In this document: positions 19,665 to 29,105 of the stretch, one piece after another
Layout of the letters: each line of letters opens with the position of its first letter
Numbering within the stretch: the first letter of the stretch is position 1
From: Stieleria tagensis
GTDB lineage: Bacteria > Planctomycetota > Planctomycetia > Pirellulales > Pirellulaceae
Direction of reading: 5' to 3'
DNA length: 64,000 nucleotides
Assembly (NCBI RefSeq): GCF_024129865.1
Contig: NZ_JAMYFE010000033.1
Location: 62,001-126,000, forward strand
The notes under the pieces: model-generated
Seen by the model: only the letters and a program-made list of their open reading frames with translations
The model's database searches: none
What the model was told of the DNA's origin: nothing
Program-made: the position numbers and the translations under genes

Positions 19665-22600
19665 CTTCCCGATGATCCTCGGTTCAATTCGATCACTTCG
19701 ATATTGGCGTTCGCATCGGCGATCATTAAATAGCGATCGTCTGGGCTGAATTGCACACTGACCACATCCGATTTGCGTGGTTCGAGCGAGATCAGTTCCA
19801 GACCGTTGAAGGTGTCCCAGATCCGAATCACACGGTCTTGGTCGACCGTCACAATTCGATCGCCCGATGACGTGGCGCTGACACTGGTCACCTGACCGCT
19901 GTTGACCATCAATCGGTGATTGGCCGGTTGCACCGATTTGGCGTTTGGGCGAGTCTTGTCGGTAGAGGTTTTTTCCACCGACTGTTCAGCGGTGGACGGT
20001 GGGTTACAAATTTGGTCCAGCGAATCCCAGATCGCACAGGTGCCATCGGCACTGACGGTTGCGAGCCGTCCCTGGCTGGAAAGCCAGCTGAAATCGGTGA
20101 CCGCGCGTTGATGTGCGAAACCAGAGCGAATCGGCACGTTGCCCCAATCCAACGGCGGTTGGTTGTTCAGTCCTGGTGCCGGCAAGACCATCATCTGTCC
20201 GCCGCGCGCCGCTAGGACCAGGTGGCGGCGATCGGGTGAAAGTCGGATTCGGTTGATTGGCGGAACGTCACGCAGCGTTCTCACTTGAGCGTCGGCATCG
20301 CCGCGCTGTAGGTCAAATAAGATCAAACTGGCGTAGCGGGCTGGCAAAATCGGCTTGTCATCTGTGTCCTGCGGCTCTTCAGCAAATTGAGTCGTGGCTG
20401 CAACCAGCCACCGCGAATCGACCAAACAAGCGGTCGTAAAATTGCCGACGTCTCGATTTGTCACCGATCGCTGGGCGATGACGTCATTGTTTTCCGTTTC
20501 CAGGATCAGGATTCGGTCACGGCAGCAGATCGCAAACCGTTGCGGCTGAGCCGCAGTGGAATCCGGATCGGCGGTGTTGGCAGTCGAGATTTCTTGGCGT
20601 TGCAAGGGAGCAATGGATTTGGCCCAGCGAGCGTGCCGATGTTCAACAATGATCTGGTGATGCGGAAGCGTGTACTGATTCAATTTGACATCGTCCTGAC
20701 GCCGGCCTGCGGACGTCGAAACAACGATCTGTCGATCTGAGACCCAAGCCGCATCGGTCAGGAATTGGTCCGGAATATTCAACTGCTCGATGGCTTGGTG
20801 CGTCGCGTGTGACCACTGCATGACTTTTCCGTCTTCGCCACAGGTGATCAAAAATGGTTCATCGGAGCGATTTTTTGAATGGCTCGCCGAGCTTTGGGAA
20901 GGTGCGATGAACAGCGCATCACGGACCGCATTTTCATGGCCGTGGTAGTCGCGGATGTGACGGATCGTGGGCAGTTTGATCGGCGGTGTCGGGTCTGGGA
21001 TGTCATGGTTTGATGCATCGCCGGTCAACGCCTCTGTTGGATCGTTGTTGTTCGGCGTCTTTGCGAGAGATTCATCGGGCGTGTCGGCAACAATCGGTAT
21101 GCCGACGAACCATTTAGACACCCCACCATCGTCGCCAAGCACAGCGACTTCATCCCCAGCGGGCGAAAAGCGAACTTGCAAAATTTTGTGGTGGCTCGCC
21201 TGAAACTGCTGGGCGGGAAGTTGTGAATTGAGGCCTTTGATGAACACCGTTCCGGCATCATCGCACCAGGCGATGCGTTTGCTGTCAGCATGGATATCCA
21301 GACCACGCATGCTGAGACCGAATTGGATCAACCGCCCTTGATCGGGACGACCATCTTTTATCCGCCATTGCTGGACAAAGCCGACGGCGCCCACGCCGGG
21401 TTCCATTTGCCCTCGCGTTGACGCAAACCGGTTGTTGCTGACGAATTGCAGCCCTGTGATCGCTGGTTGGTCATCCCAGCGGGCGTTGTAGACGGGCGTG
21501 AATTCACCTGAGGATTGCAGATAATACGTTTGCAGCCAGCTGTGTTGGTCTGCCTGTCGCTGTGCACTCGGGAAGCTGCCACCGCCGACCACCAACTGCT
21601 CCGAATTGGGGGAGAACGAGATTGCGTGGCCGGGTTCGCGCTTGTCACGCTCCAGCTGTTGCTGCAGACGATTTTTTTCAATATCCCAGATCGTCACGGT
21701 GCCATCACGATCCAGCCACCCGATCCACTTTTCGTTTGGACTGACGGCCATCGCACTGATCGATGTTGATGCATGGTGAAGGACCGTGGGGTGTTTCGAT
21801 TTGATGTTTTCGATCGGCTCACGGGGGAATGGATCACGATTCTCAGGAATGACCCACTGCACAACGGTGCCATCTTGGCAAGCAAAGTACAGGCAGCGGG
21901 GGTTGGGCGCCATGGCCAGCGCTGTGACCGGGGTCTGCGGTTGCACGCCGGCAACGTGAGTGTTTAGGCGTTGTGAGGGTGAATGTGAAACCAGATCCAG
22001 CAGGTTCCATTCCCAGTGCCGCCTTGCTTCCGGGATTCGCCGCAGCAACTGTAGTCCGCGTGTTCTGTCGCCACCGGACAGTTCGCCGGATGCTCTGGCC
22101 AGTTGAATCATGTTGCGCTGAGCCAACAATTCGTCCCGTTCCACCAGATTGGTGATCCGCTGATGATCCAGCCTGTCACTCAATTTATGTTGCCGAAATT
22201 GTGACGCGACCATTGCCAGAAACAGCAACACGACCAGCGGCGCGCCGCTGGCGATCAGTGCATAGGTCGGGTGCATGCGGCACCAAGCCCAGCCGGTTTC
22301 GATCGCCGAGACCTTGCGCGCGTGGATCGGTTCACGACGGCGAAACCGATTCAAATCGTCGCGCAACTCGGCTGCCGATCGGTAGCGGGCGGAAGGGGAT
22401 TTCGCCAAGCAGCGGAGGGTGATCGTTTCCAAGTCGCGGGGGATCGCGGCGCGGTGACTGCGGGGTGGTGAGGGGATGCCCGTTTTGGCCGCCTGTAGGA
22501 CTTCGCGGGTGTTGCCCACGAAGGGCGGGGTGCCGACCAGCATCTCATACAACATCGTTCCCAACGCGTAGATGTCCGTGGGCGGCTGATTGGCATGCTC

Positions 22601-23455
22601 GTTGCCTTCGGCCTGTTCCGGGCTCATGTAGGCGGGGGTTCCTAGCACCGTGCCCTCGGTCGTCAGACCCGAGGAGGATTGCGGGTAACTGGCCAGGCCG
22701 AAATCCAGCACCATCGGCCGGTTCTTGTTCAGCATCACGTTGGCCGGTTTCAAATCGCGATGCACAATGCCTTTGTCATGCGCACAAGCGACCGCATCGG
22801 CGATCTGCGACATCCAGTCTGCCGCCCGATCAAATTCCAGCGGCCCACGTTTCTTCAGGTACTTGGCCAACGAGGGGCCGTCGATCCATTGTTGGATCAG
22901 GATGGGCAACCCGTCTTCGATCAGCACCTCGTGAACCTGGACCACGTTGGGGTGGGTGATCGCCGCCGCCGCCCGGGCCTCGGTTTGAAACCGCGCGGCC
23001 GTGGTTTCGCTCATGACACGTGTGGCGTGCGGAACCTTCAGCGCCACCCAGCGGGCCAGACGGGCGTCGCGGGCACACCAAACGCTGCCGGTCGCGCCGG
23101 CGCCCAACCGTTTGCGGATTTCGAAACGACCCAGCCAGACTTTGTCGGAATCCAACGTCGCCAGTTCAGCCAAGCGACCGCGGGTGGGCAAACGTCGGCT
23201 GCCGGCATCGTCGGCCGGCGCCTTGAGAGTTTGCTCACGGGTTTCTTTGGCGTCGTTGTAAGCCGCGTCGATGGCGTCCAGTTCATGCGCCAGCTGGTCG
23301 CGCCAGTCTAAGGGGACACCCGCTAGAAACGGCGCCCGTTCCACCTCTCCGGCCTGCAACGAAGCTTCGTAGGCGTCACACAGACGGTCGATGGTGATCC
23401 ATTTGTCGCGAGAGTCTTTGCCACCGCCGGCCTGTTCAGGGGCTCCGCTGTTCAT
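19613..23455 (-). CDS. Transmembrane Ser/Thr protein kinase with WD40 repeats
   Basis: 1280 residues. An N-terminal helical region (1-100) precedes a Hanks-type kinase with glycine loop LGAGATGSV (117-125), catalytic Lys in VALK (140), HRDLKPANV (232-240), DFG (251-253) and TPAYMSPEQ (273-281). All catalytic residues are present. A single transmembrane helix follows near residue 400 (ALIASGAPLVVLLFLAMVA). The large C-terminal part holds WD40-type beta-propeller repeats (such as WDIEKNRLQQQLERD, IWDSLDQI, IRIWDTFNGLELI). It would sense a periplasmic signal or protein partner. The start overlaps the sigma-factor gene by 20 bp, so the pair is one operon. Confidence 0.93.
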   Translation of the reverse strand: MNSGAPEQAGGGKDSRDKWITIDRLCDAYEASLQAGEVERAPFLAGVPLDWRDQLAHELDAIDAAYNDAKETREQTLKAPADDAGSRRLPTRGRLAELATLDSDKVWLGRFEIRKRLGAGATGSVWCARDARLARWVALKVPHATRVMSETTAARFQTEARAAAAITHPNVVQVHEVLIEDGLPILIQQWIDGPSLAKYLKKRGPLEFDRAADWMSQIADAVACAHDKGIVHRDLKPANVMLNKNRPMVLDFGLASYPQSSSGLTTEGTVLGTPAYMSPEQAEGNEHANQPPTDIYALGTMLYEMLVGTPPFVGNTREVLQAAKTGIPSPPRSHRAAIPRDLETITLRCLAKSPSARYRSAAELRDDLNRFRRREPIHARKVSAIETGWAWCRMHPTYALIASGAPLVVLLFLAMVASQFRQHKLSDRLDHQRITNLVERDELLAQRNMIQLARASGELSGGDRTRGLQLLRRIPEARRHWEWNLLDLVSHSPSQRLNTHVAGVQPQTPVTALAMAPNPRCLYFACQDGTVVQWVIPENRDPFPREPIENIKSKHPTVLHHASTSISAMAVSPNEKWIGWLDRDGTVTIWDIEKNRLQQQLERDKREPGHAISFSPNSEQLVVGGGSFPSAQRQADQHSWLQTYYLQSSGEFTPVYNARWDDQPAITGLQFVSNNRFASTRGQMEPGVGAVGFVQQWRIKDGRPDQGRLIQFGLSMRGLDIHADSKRIAWCDDAGTVFIKGLNSQLPAQQFQASHHKILQVRFSPAGDEVAVLGDDGGVSKWFVGIPIVADTPDESLAKTPNNNDPTEALTGDASNHDIPDPTPPIKLPTIRHIRDYHGHENAVRDALFIAPSQSSASHSKNRSDEPFLITCGEDGKVMQWSHATHQAIEQLNIPDQFLTDAAWVSDRQIVVSTSAGRRQDDVKLNQYTLPHHQIIVEHRHARWAKSIAPLQRQEISTANTADPDSTAAQPQRFAICCRDRILILETENNDVIAQRSVTNRDVGNFTTACLVDSRWLVAATTQFAEEPQDTDDKPILPARYASLILFDLQRGDADAQVRTLRDVPPINRIRLSPDRRHLVLAARGGQMMVLPAPGLNNQPPLDWGNVPIRSGFAHQRAVTDFSWLSSQGRLATVSADGTCAIWDSLDQICNPPSTAEQSVEKTSTDKTRPNAKSVQPANHRLMVNSGQVTSVSATSSGDRIVTVDQDRVIRIWDTFNGLELISLEPRKSDVVSVQFSPDDRYLMIADANANIEVIELNRGSSGSHSTSDAARGSTFKLDR

Positions 23456-24212
23456 CGGGGCTCTCCAAGATCGGAATCCACAACCGACGAATCAGGTTCA
23501 GCTTTCGCTCGACCGTTCGCGTTGCACATCCGAGTTTTTCTGCGATTTCCTCGTTGGTGAATCCCTGCAGTTTCAACGACACAATTCCTCGCAGTGTCGC
23601 TTCGGAGAGTTGTTCCAGGAAGCGATCAATCGCTTCGTTGGATGCGGCCTGTTCATCACTGGCCACCTGATTGCGATCACGCACCGCTTCGAGCGGATAT
23701 TCTTCGCGGCGACTGGAAACGCGGTGATTGCCCAGCTGGCTGGACGAGGCAGTCGGCGAGATCGAATCGCCGATCGCCAGTCGATTGCGGCCACCGGACC
23801 GATAGACAGATTTTGCAGCGGCGTTGTCTTCATCAACATGCGTATCCGATGCCGATTTGGCATCACTGGACCGACGTGCGCCTTCGCCACCGCGACACAG
23901 GGCGTTGTCGTAACGCACCGAATCGATCGCTTTGTTCCGAGTCAGGCGAGCTAAAATCGCCCAGGCCTGGCCGCCGCTGACCAAGGCGTCGAGTTGCCCG
24001 GTTTCGATCCGGTCAAAGAAACTGCGGAAGGCGCTCTGTGCGACGTCTTCTTCGTCCGCCAACCCGCCGCCTGGCAACAATCGCCCACGGGCAATCTTTT
24101 CCACTTGGCCGTGGTAACAACGATACAACTTGGCTGCCGCGGCTTGACGTTCGTCGTCGCTGCCGGCCAACCGTAGCTGGTTCAAAATGAGCGTGATTGA
24201 ATGATCTGTCAT
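23436..24212 (-). CDS. ECF-type RNA polymerase sigma factor, kinase-associated
   Basis: 258 residues from the ATG at 24212; upstream extension is unsupported. Region 2 (about 20-105) includes DEEDVAQSAFRSFFDRI, the sigma-70 region 2 signature. A long, low-complexity Ser/Arg linker (about 115-185) is longer than usual. Region 4 (195-255) ends with GFTNEEIAEKLGCATRTVER, the HTH. Planctomycetes have expanded ECF groups fused or linked to Ser/Thr kinases, and the overlap with the downstream WD40 kinase fits them. The likely mechanism is phosphorylation-controlled transcription rather than an anti-sigma factor; none is encoded next to it. Confidence 0.9.
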   Translation of the reverse strand: MTDHSITLILNQLRLAGSDDERQAAAAKLYRCYHGQVEKIARGRLLPGGGLADEEDVAQSAFRSFFDRIETGQLDALVSGGQAWAILARLTRNKAIDSVRYDNALCRGGEGARRSSDAKSASDTHVDEDNAAAKSVYRSGGRNRLAIGDSISPTASSSQLGNHRVSSRREEYPLEAVRDRNQVASDEQAASNEAIDRFLEQLSEATLRGIVSLKLQGFTNEEIAEKLGCATRTVERKLNLIRRLWIPILESPDEQRSP

Positions 24213-24406
24213 AGACTTCAAGGCGGGGTTAGAAAAGCATTGTGATCCCAGCGAAGTGAGCCCCAAAAAAACCGCCTTTTCCTCGATCTGCATATACTGA
24301 CATAAATGAGGGCCAGCTGTCAAAGAAATGCGTTCATTTGGCGGGCAATACCCCACTCGTTTGGGGGTTGCAGCTCATTTCAGGCATGAATTTGCGTTTT
24401 TATCGC

Positions 24407-24421
24407 AACCCGACGCGTCAG
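24407..24421. repeat. Dispersed AACCCGACGCGTCAG repeat
   Basis: Identical to 55003-55017 and inverted at 55170-55183. It is preceded by a TTTGCGTTTTTATCGC-like stretch comparable to GTTGCGCTTTTATGGT before a partial copy near 55038. It lies between the mfd 3' end and the sigma-factor promoter. Confidence 0.7.
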
Positions 24422-24480
24422 CGCGCGCACTCGTGCTGACATGTGTCGGCAGTTCATCCGGCCCAGCGCTGGACAATTGT

Positions 24481-27400
24481 TTAACCTAGCACGGCTCGTG
24501 CCAGTTTTAGGTATCCGGATCCGGTTGAATCGTCGATGTCGATCTCAGGATAGTTTTTTGCGGGCGGTTTGCTGGTGCCCGGTTTCTTTTGCGGTCGCAG
24601 GGGAATGTAGGCGCGGCGTGAGTCGACGATTCGCACCGGATAGCGGGACTGTTTGGCCAGTAACTCGATCCGCCGTCGCTGGGTGTAGTGCAACACAATG
24701 AAACGGGCATCGCTGGTGATCGAGCCGATTTGCCAGGCCGCCGCATCCAATCGCAATTCGGCCAACTCCAGCATGCGCTGGGCAGCATCGGTCAACGGTC
24801 CGAACCGATCGACCAGTTCATCGCGAATCGCTTGCATCTGTTCGTTGCTTTCGATTTTCGCGATGCGTCTGTACAGATCGATTTTGTGACGCAGATCGGG
24901 AACGTAGTCCGGCGCCAAGTAGGCTTCGACCGGCAAATCGATGTCCACGTCGGCCGACAGAGCGGGCGGCAGATTTTGGATTTCGCGGACCGCTTGTTCT
25001 AGCAATTGGCAGTACATTTCGTAGCCGATCGCTGCGATGTGACCACTTTGTTGACTGCCTAGCAGATTGCCGGCACCGCGGATTTCCAAATCGCGCATCG
25101 AAATGGCGAACCCGGCACCCATCTGACTGAATTCTTCGATCGCGCGCAGACGTTTGCTGGCTTCCGGTGACAGGTGTTTATGGGGTGCCACCATCATGTA
25201 ACAGAACGCTTGGTGCTTGTACCGTCCAACGCGACCGCGCAGTTGGTGCAAATCGCTCAGGCCGTAGTGGTCTGCGTCGTCAATAAAGATGGTGTTGGCA
25301 TTGGGGATATCCAATCCACTTTCGATGATCGTTGTCGCCAGCAACATGTCATGTTTGTGTTCGATAAAGTCGACCATCACCTGTTCCAATTCGCCTTCGC
25401 CCATCTGGCCGTGTCCGATCACAATGCGAATTTCGGGAACAATATTGCGGATCCGCTCGGCCACCGATTCCATGTCGCTGATCCGATTGTGGACCATGAA
25501 AATCTGGCCGCCGCGATTGAGTTCACGGACGATGGCGTTGCGAATCAATTTGTCGTCCCACCGCGTGACCACTGTTTCGACGCTGCGTCGTTCGGCAGGC
25601 GGCGTTTCTAAATTACTGATGTCGCGTACACCGACCAGCGCCATGTGCAGCGTTCTCGGGATCGGTGTCGCCGAAAGTGTCATCACGTCAACATTGGGGT
25701 ATTTGTTTTTCAGTCGTTCTTTGACCCCCACCCCGAAGCGTTGTTCTTCGTCGATGACGACCAGTCCAAGATTGGGGAACGTGATGTCTTTGCCGGCGAT
25801 CCGATGGGTGCCGACGACGATATCGACCTTTCCCGCTTTAAGATCCTTGACCGTCTGGCGTTGCTGGGCCGGTGTACAGAACCGGCTGAGTTTTTCGATG
25901 CGGACGGGGAATTCGGCCATCCGTTCGCGAAAGTTATGAAAATGCTGTTCGGCCAACACCGTGGTTGGCACCAACACCCCGACTTGATAGCCACTGGTAA
26001 CGGCCTTGAACGCTGCCCGCATGGCGACTTCGGTTTTACCGAAACCGACGTCACCGCAAATCAACCGGTCCATCGGTTTGGTCAATTCCATGTCGTCTTT
26101 GCAAGCTGCGATCGCGGTGATTTGATCGGGCGTTTCCTGGTAGGGGAAACTGGCGTCAAATTGTTGTTGCCAAATGTGATCGGGATCAAACGCGATGCCT
26201 TGACGGCTGGTGCGCTTGGCTTGCAGTTCCAACAGATCCGATGCCATATCGGTGACCGCCGACTCGGCAGCTTTCTTTTGACGGATCCAGGATTGGCCAC
26301 CGATTTTGGCTAGTTTGGGACGGTTTTTCGTGCCGCCGACATAGCGTTGAATCAATCCGATCCGCGACGCCGGGACATAGATCTTTGACCCGCCGTCATA
26401 TTCGATCACCAGGTGTTCGACGTATTGGCCGTTCTTTTCGATGTGATCCAATCCACGATACAGGCCAATTCCGTGCGACAGATGGACGACCAGATCACCG
26501 GCCTCCAATTGCATCGAAGTGGTGATCGGTTTGCTTTGCGTGCGTGACTTGCCGCGCCGCACCGGGCTGCGATGAAACAATTCGGCACCGGTCAGCACCA
26601 ATGTTTTGGCGGTGGTCAATCGGAACCCGCCGCTGATCTGAGCGACGGTGGGTTTGATCCGCCCGCTGCGTGCCGCTTCGGTCGGCGCCAACAACTCCAT
26701 CAATCGTTCGCTGTCGGCCGGTGTGTCGCCGACCAACAAGATGTCGTGGTCGGCGGCAACGGAATCGATTCGCGTCTGCGTTTCGTCGAGAGCCAACGCA
26801 AACCCGTCGGCGCTGGTCGATTGCAAATCAATCGTCGTCTCGGCACCTTCGTTCAACAGGGATGCGGTGACCATCCGCAACGAGGACATCGATGCCAGCA
26901 GAGTTTCGAAATCGGTGAAGTAGCGGTGGTCTTCGGTTCGCGCCAACAAATTCTTGGCGGCCAATTGGCAGTCATGCGGATCGACCACGATCACCAGTGT
27001 GTCGTCGGGCAGGTACTCGGTGATCATCCCCAGCCCGGCAGCCTGATCCACGCCCACCGTCGCCTGGTCATCGTCATCCGATTCGTCCGTGCCAACGGCT
27101 GTCAATTCGATCGATTGAATCGACACGATGCTGCGTTGGCTGCCGAGATCAAATTTGCGAATCGATTCGATCTCGTCACCGAACCACTCGATTCGAATGG
27201 GGTTGGCCTGGTCGACCGAGAAGACATCCAGCAATCCGCCGCGGCTGGCGAATTCGCCCGGTAGCTGCACCGCTGTGGTTGAAACAAAACCGTTTTCGGC
27301 CAGCCACTGCCGCAGTGTCTGCATGTCGATTTCATCGCCGACGGACAACTTGCGGGTGGAGGCTTCCATCTGGTCCGGGGTGGGGACCAATTGGATCGCA

Positions 27401-27807
27401 CCGCCGACATAGGCCGTCACCAACAAAGGCGTCGAATCGTCAGCTTGGCGGTGGCGGAGTTTCTGCAGAACCTGCAGTCGCTCGGCCAGATCCGTGTCGG
27501 CCAGGGAGCGTCGCCCGCCCCGGCCGACGCTCAGCGGCAGCGCGATGGCGTCGTCCAAACCGAATCCCATCGCGTCGCCGGCCACGGTGTCGGCATCAGC
27601 GGCTTGGGGCAGCAGCATCAAAATATTCGGGCACTGCTTGGCGGCCGCAGCGGCAAATACCGCGCGCAATGCTCCCCAGACCCCTGAAAACGCCAGCGAA
27701 TCACCTGGCGAACACTGCGAAATCGCCTGGCTGATCTGCGCATGCTGGTCCAGACGGTCAACGATTTCGTGCAGTCGCTGGGTTTGGAGAGGGCTGGCGA
27801 TGGACAA
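24481..27807 (-). CDS. mfd: Transcription-repair coupling factor Mfd
   Basis: 1108 residues, close to the family's usual 1100-1150. In order: the UvrB-like N-terminal module; the RNA-polymerase interacting domain (about 430-500, DLVVHLSHGIGLYRGLD); the RecG-like helicase with Walker A CGDVGFGKTEVAMR, VIDEEQRFGVGVKE (DEEQ box), TLSATPIPRTLHMA and QLRGRVGRYKHQAF; and the C-terminal TRCF domain. Mfd removes RNA polymerase stalled at lesions and recruits UvrA. It is monocistronic and divergent from the Gfo/Idh/MocA gene. All helicase motifs look intact. Confidence 0.97.
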   Translation of the reverse strand: MSIASPLQTQRLHEIVDRLDQHAQISQAISQCSPGDSLAFSGVWGALRAVFAAAAAKQCPNILMLLPQAADADTVAGDAMGFGLDDAIALPLSVGRGGRRSLADTDLAERLQVLQKLRHRQADDSTPLLVTAYVGGAIQLVPTPDQMEASTRKLSVGDEIDMQTLRQWLAENGFVSTTAVQLPGEFASRGGLLDVFSVDQANPIRIEWFGDEIESIRKFDLGSQRSIVSIQSIELTAVGTDESDDDDQATVGVDQAAGLGMITEYLPDDTLVIVVDPHDCQLAAKNLLARTEDHRYFTDFETLLASMSSLRMVTASLLNEGAETTIDLQSTSADGFALALDETQTRIDSVAADHDILLVGDTPADSERLMELLAPTEAARSGRIKPTVAQISGGFRLTTAKTLVLTGAELFHRSPVRRGKSRTQSKPITTSMQLEAGDLVVHLSHGIGLYRGLDHIEKNGQYVEHLVIEYDGGSKIYVPASRIGLIQRYVGGTKNRPKLAKIGGQSWIRQKKAAESAVTDMASDLLELQAKRTSRQGIAFDPDHIWQQQFDASFPYQETPDQITAIAACKDDMELTKPMDRLICGDVGFGKTEVAMRAAFKAVTSGYQVGVLVPTTVLAEQHFHNFRERMAEFPVRIEKLSRFCTPAQQRQTVKDLKAGKVDIVVGTHRIAGKDITFPNLGLVVIDEEQRFGVGVKERLKNKYPNVDVMTLSATPIPRTLHMALVGVRDISNLETPPAERRSVETVVTRWDDKLIRNAIVRELNRGGQIFMVHNRISDMESVAERIRNIVPEIRIVIGHGQMGEGELEQVMVDFIEHKHDMLLATTIIESGLDIPNANTIFIDDADHYGLSDLHQLRGRVGRYKHQAFCYMMVAPHKHLSPEASKRLRAIEEFSQMGAGFAISMRDLEIRGAGNLLGSQQSGHIAAIGYEMYCQLLEQAVREIQNLPPALSADVDIDLPVEAYLAPDYVPDLRHKIDLYRRIAKIESNEQMQAIRDELVDRFGPLTDAAQRMLELAELRLDAAAWQIGSITSDARFIVLHYTQRRRIELLAKQSRYPVRIVDSRRAYIPLRPQKKPGTSKPPAKNYPEIDIDDSTGSGYLKLARAVLG

Positions 27808-27981
27808 GGTCGATCAGTCGTGGGAGGGACGAAGCGGATTCGGCGAGTGCTGGGGATAGTTGATCTTATGATCCCGAAAAGATCGAGACCGATTGTCGCG
27901 GGGCGGTTCCCAGCGGCACGGATTGCGATGACAATCCCCCCGCAAACGCAACTCAATCACTCAACCGGGAGACAGCTGATA

Positions 27982-29028
27982 ATGAGCATCGGAATCGGAA
28001 TCGTAGGCTGTGGCATGATCGCAAATTTTCACGCTCGGGCAATCGCCGACGCAGCCGGAGCCCATCTGGTCGGCGCCACCAGTCGCCGCCCCGAAGGCTA
28101 TCAGGCGTTTGCCGCCGAGCACGATTGCAAGGGCTATGAGTCGTTGGAAGCGATGCTGGCCGATGATTCCATCCAAGCCGTGTCGATCTGTACGCCCAGC
28201 GGTCTGCACATGGACCCGGCCGTCGCCGCAGCCAAAGCCGGCAAACACGTGATCGTCGAAAAACCACTGGAAATCACGCCCGAGCGATGTGACGCGATCA
28301 TCCAGGCCTGTGACGAAGCCGGCGTGCGTTTGACCGTGACCTTCCAAAGCCGCTTTCACAAATCCAGTCGGCTGATGAAACAAGCTGTGCAGGACGGTCG
28401 ATTCGGAAAAATCACGCTCGGTGATGCGTACGTGAAATGGTATCGCAGCCAGGAATACTACGACAGCGGCGCCTGGCGCGGGACCTGGAAACTCGATGGC
28501 GGCGGCGCGCTGATGAATCAAGCCATTCATAGTGTCGATCTGTTGCTCTGGCTGATGGGACCGGTCAAGCAAATCAGCGCGATGACCGCCACCATGACCC
28601 ACGAAAGGATCGAGGTCGAAGATGTCGCCGTGGCGACCTTGCAATTCGAAAACGGTGCCCTGGGTGTGATCGAAGCCACCACGACGGCCTACCCCGGCGC
28701 GCTCAAACGCATCGAGATCAGCGGCAGCCAAGGCAGTGCGGTGTTGGAGGAAGAAGACATCAAAGCCTGGGACTTTGCCAAGGAAACGCCAGAGGACGAA
28801 GCCATTCGCGCCGACATGGCCAACAAGACCGACGGCGGTGGTGGTGCCGCAGATCCCTCGTCGATCAATCACTATGGACACACGCAATTGTTCGAAGAAG
28901 TCGTCAGCGCGATCAACGAAGACCGCCCCTCGATGTTGGACGGACACGAAGGACGTCGCAGTGTCGAAGTGATTTGCGCGATCTATGAAAGCGCCAAAAC
29001 AGGAAAGGTCGTCACTCTAGGGGAATGA
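27982..29028 (+). CDS. Gfo/Idh/MocA family oxidoreductase
   Basis: 348 residues from the ATG at 27982, preceded by GGGAGA. The Rossmann glycine motif GIVGCGMIANFHARA is at about 6-20. The family's Lys in EKPLEI (near 93) and a His-containing helix (MNQAIHSVDLLLWLMG, about 175-190) mark NAD(P)-dependent sugar or inositol dehydrogenases. The C-terminal alpha/beta domain is complete and ends ESAKTGKVVTL. Upstream in-frame sequence runs antisense to the mfd start and is not coding. Substrate unknown; no transporter is adjacent. Confidence 0.94.
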   Translation: MSIGIGIVGCGMIANFHARAIADAAGAHLVGATSRRPEGYQAFAAEHDCKGYESLEAMLADDSIQAVSICTPSGLHMDPAVAAAKAGKHVIVEKPLEITPERCDAIIQACDEAGVRLTVTFQSRFHKSSRLMKQAVQDGRFGKITLGDAYVKWYRSQEYYDSGAWRGTWKLDGGGALMNQAIHSVDLLLWLMGPVKQISAMTATMTHERIEVEDVAVATLQFENGALGVIEATTTAYPGALKRIEISGSQGSAVLEEEDIKAWDFAKETPEDEAIRADMANKTDGGGGAADPSSINHYGHTQLFEEVVSAINEDRPSMLDGHEGRRSVEVICAIYESAKTGKVVTLGE

Positions 29029-29058
29029 ACGGCGCCATTGGGGCCGACGCCGCTGCGG

Positions 29059-29081
29059 GGTCGGATAAATCCTCCACACCA
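29059..29081. repeat. Dispersed repeat, half copy of the GTGTGGAGGAT hairpin family
   Basis: Single arm identical to 2955-2977, placed between two convergent genes (29028 and 29106). No partner arm is found nearby. Confidence 0.8.
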
Positions 29082-29105
29082 GCGCCTCCAGCGGACGCAA
29101 GCGGA

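Noticed and set aside
27742-27981. 80-residue N-terminal extension of the Gfo/Idh/MocA protein
   Set aside because: It overlaps the start of mfd on the other strand and precedes an ideal Rossmann-fold N-terminus with its own ribosome site.
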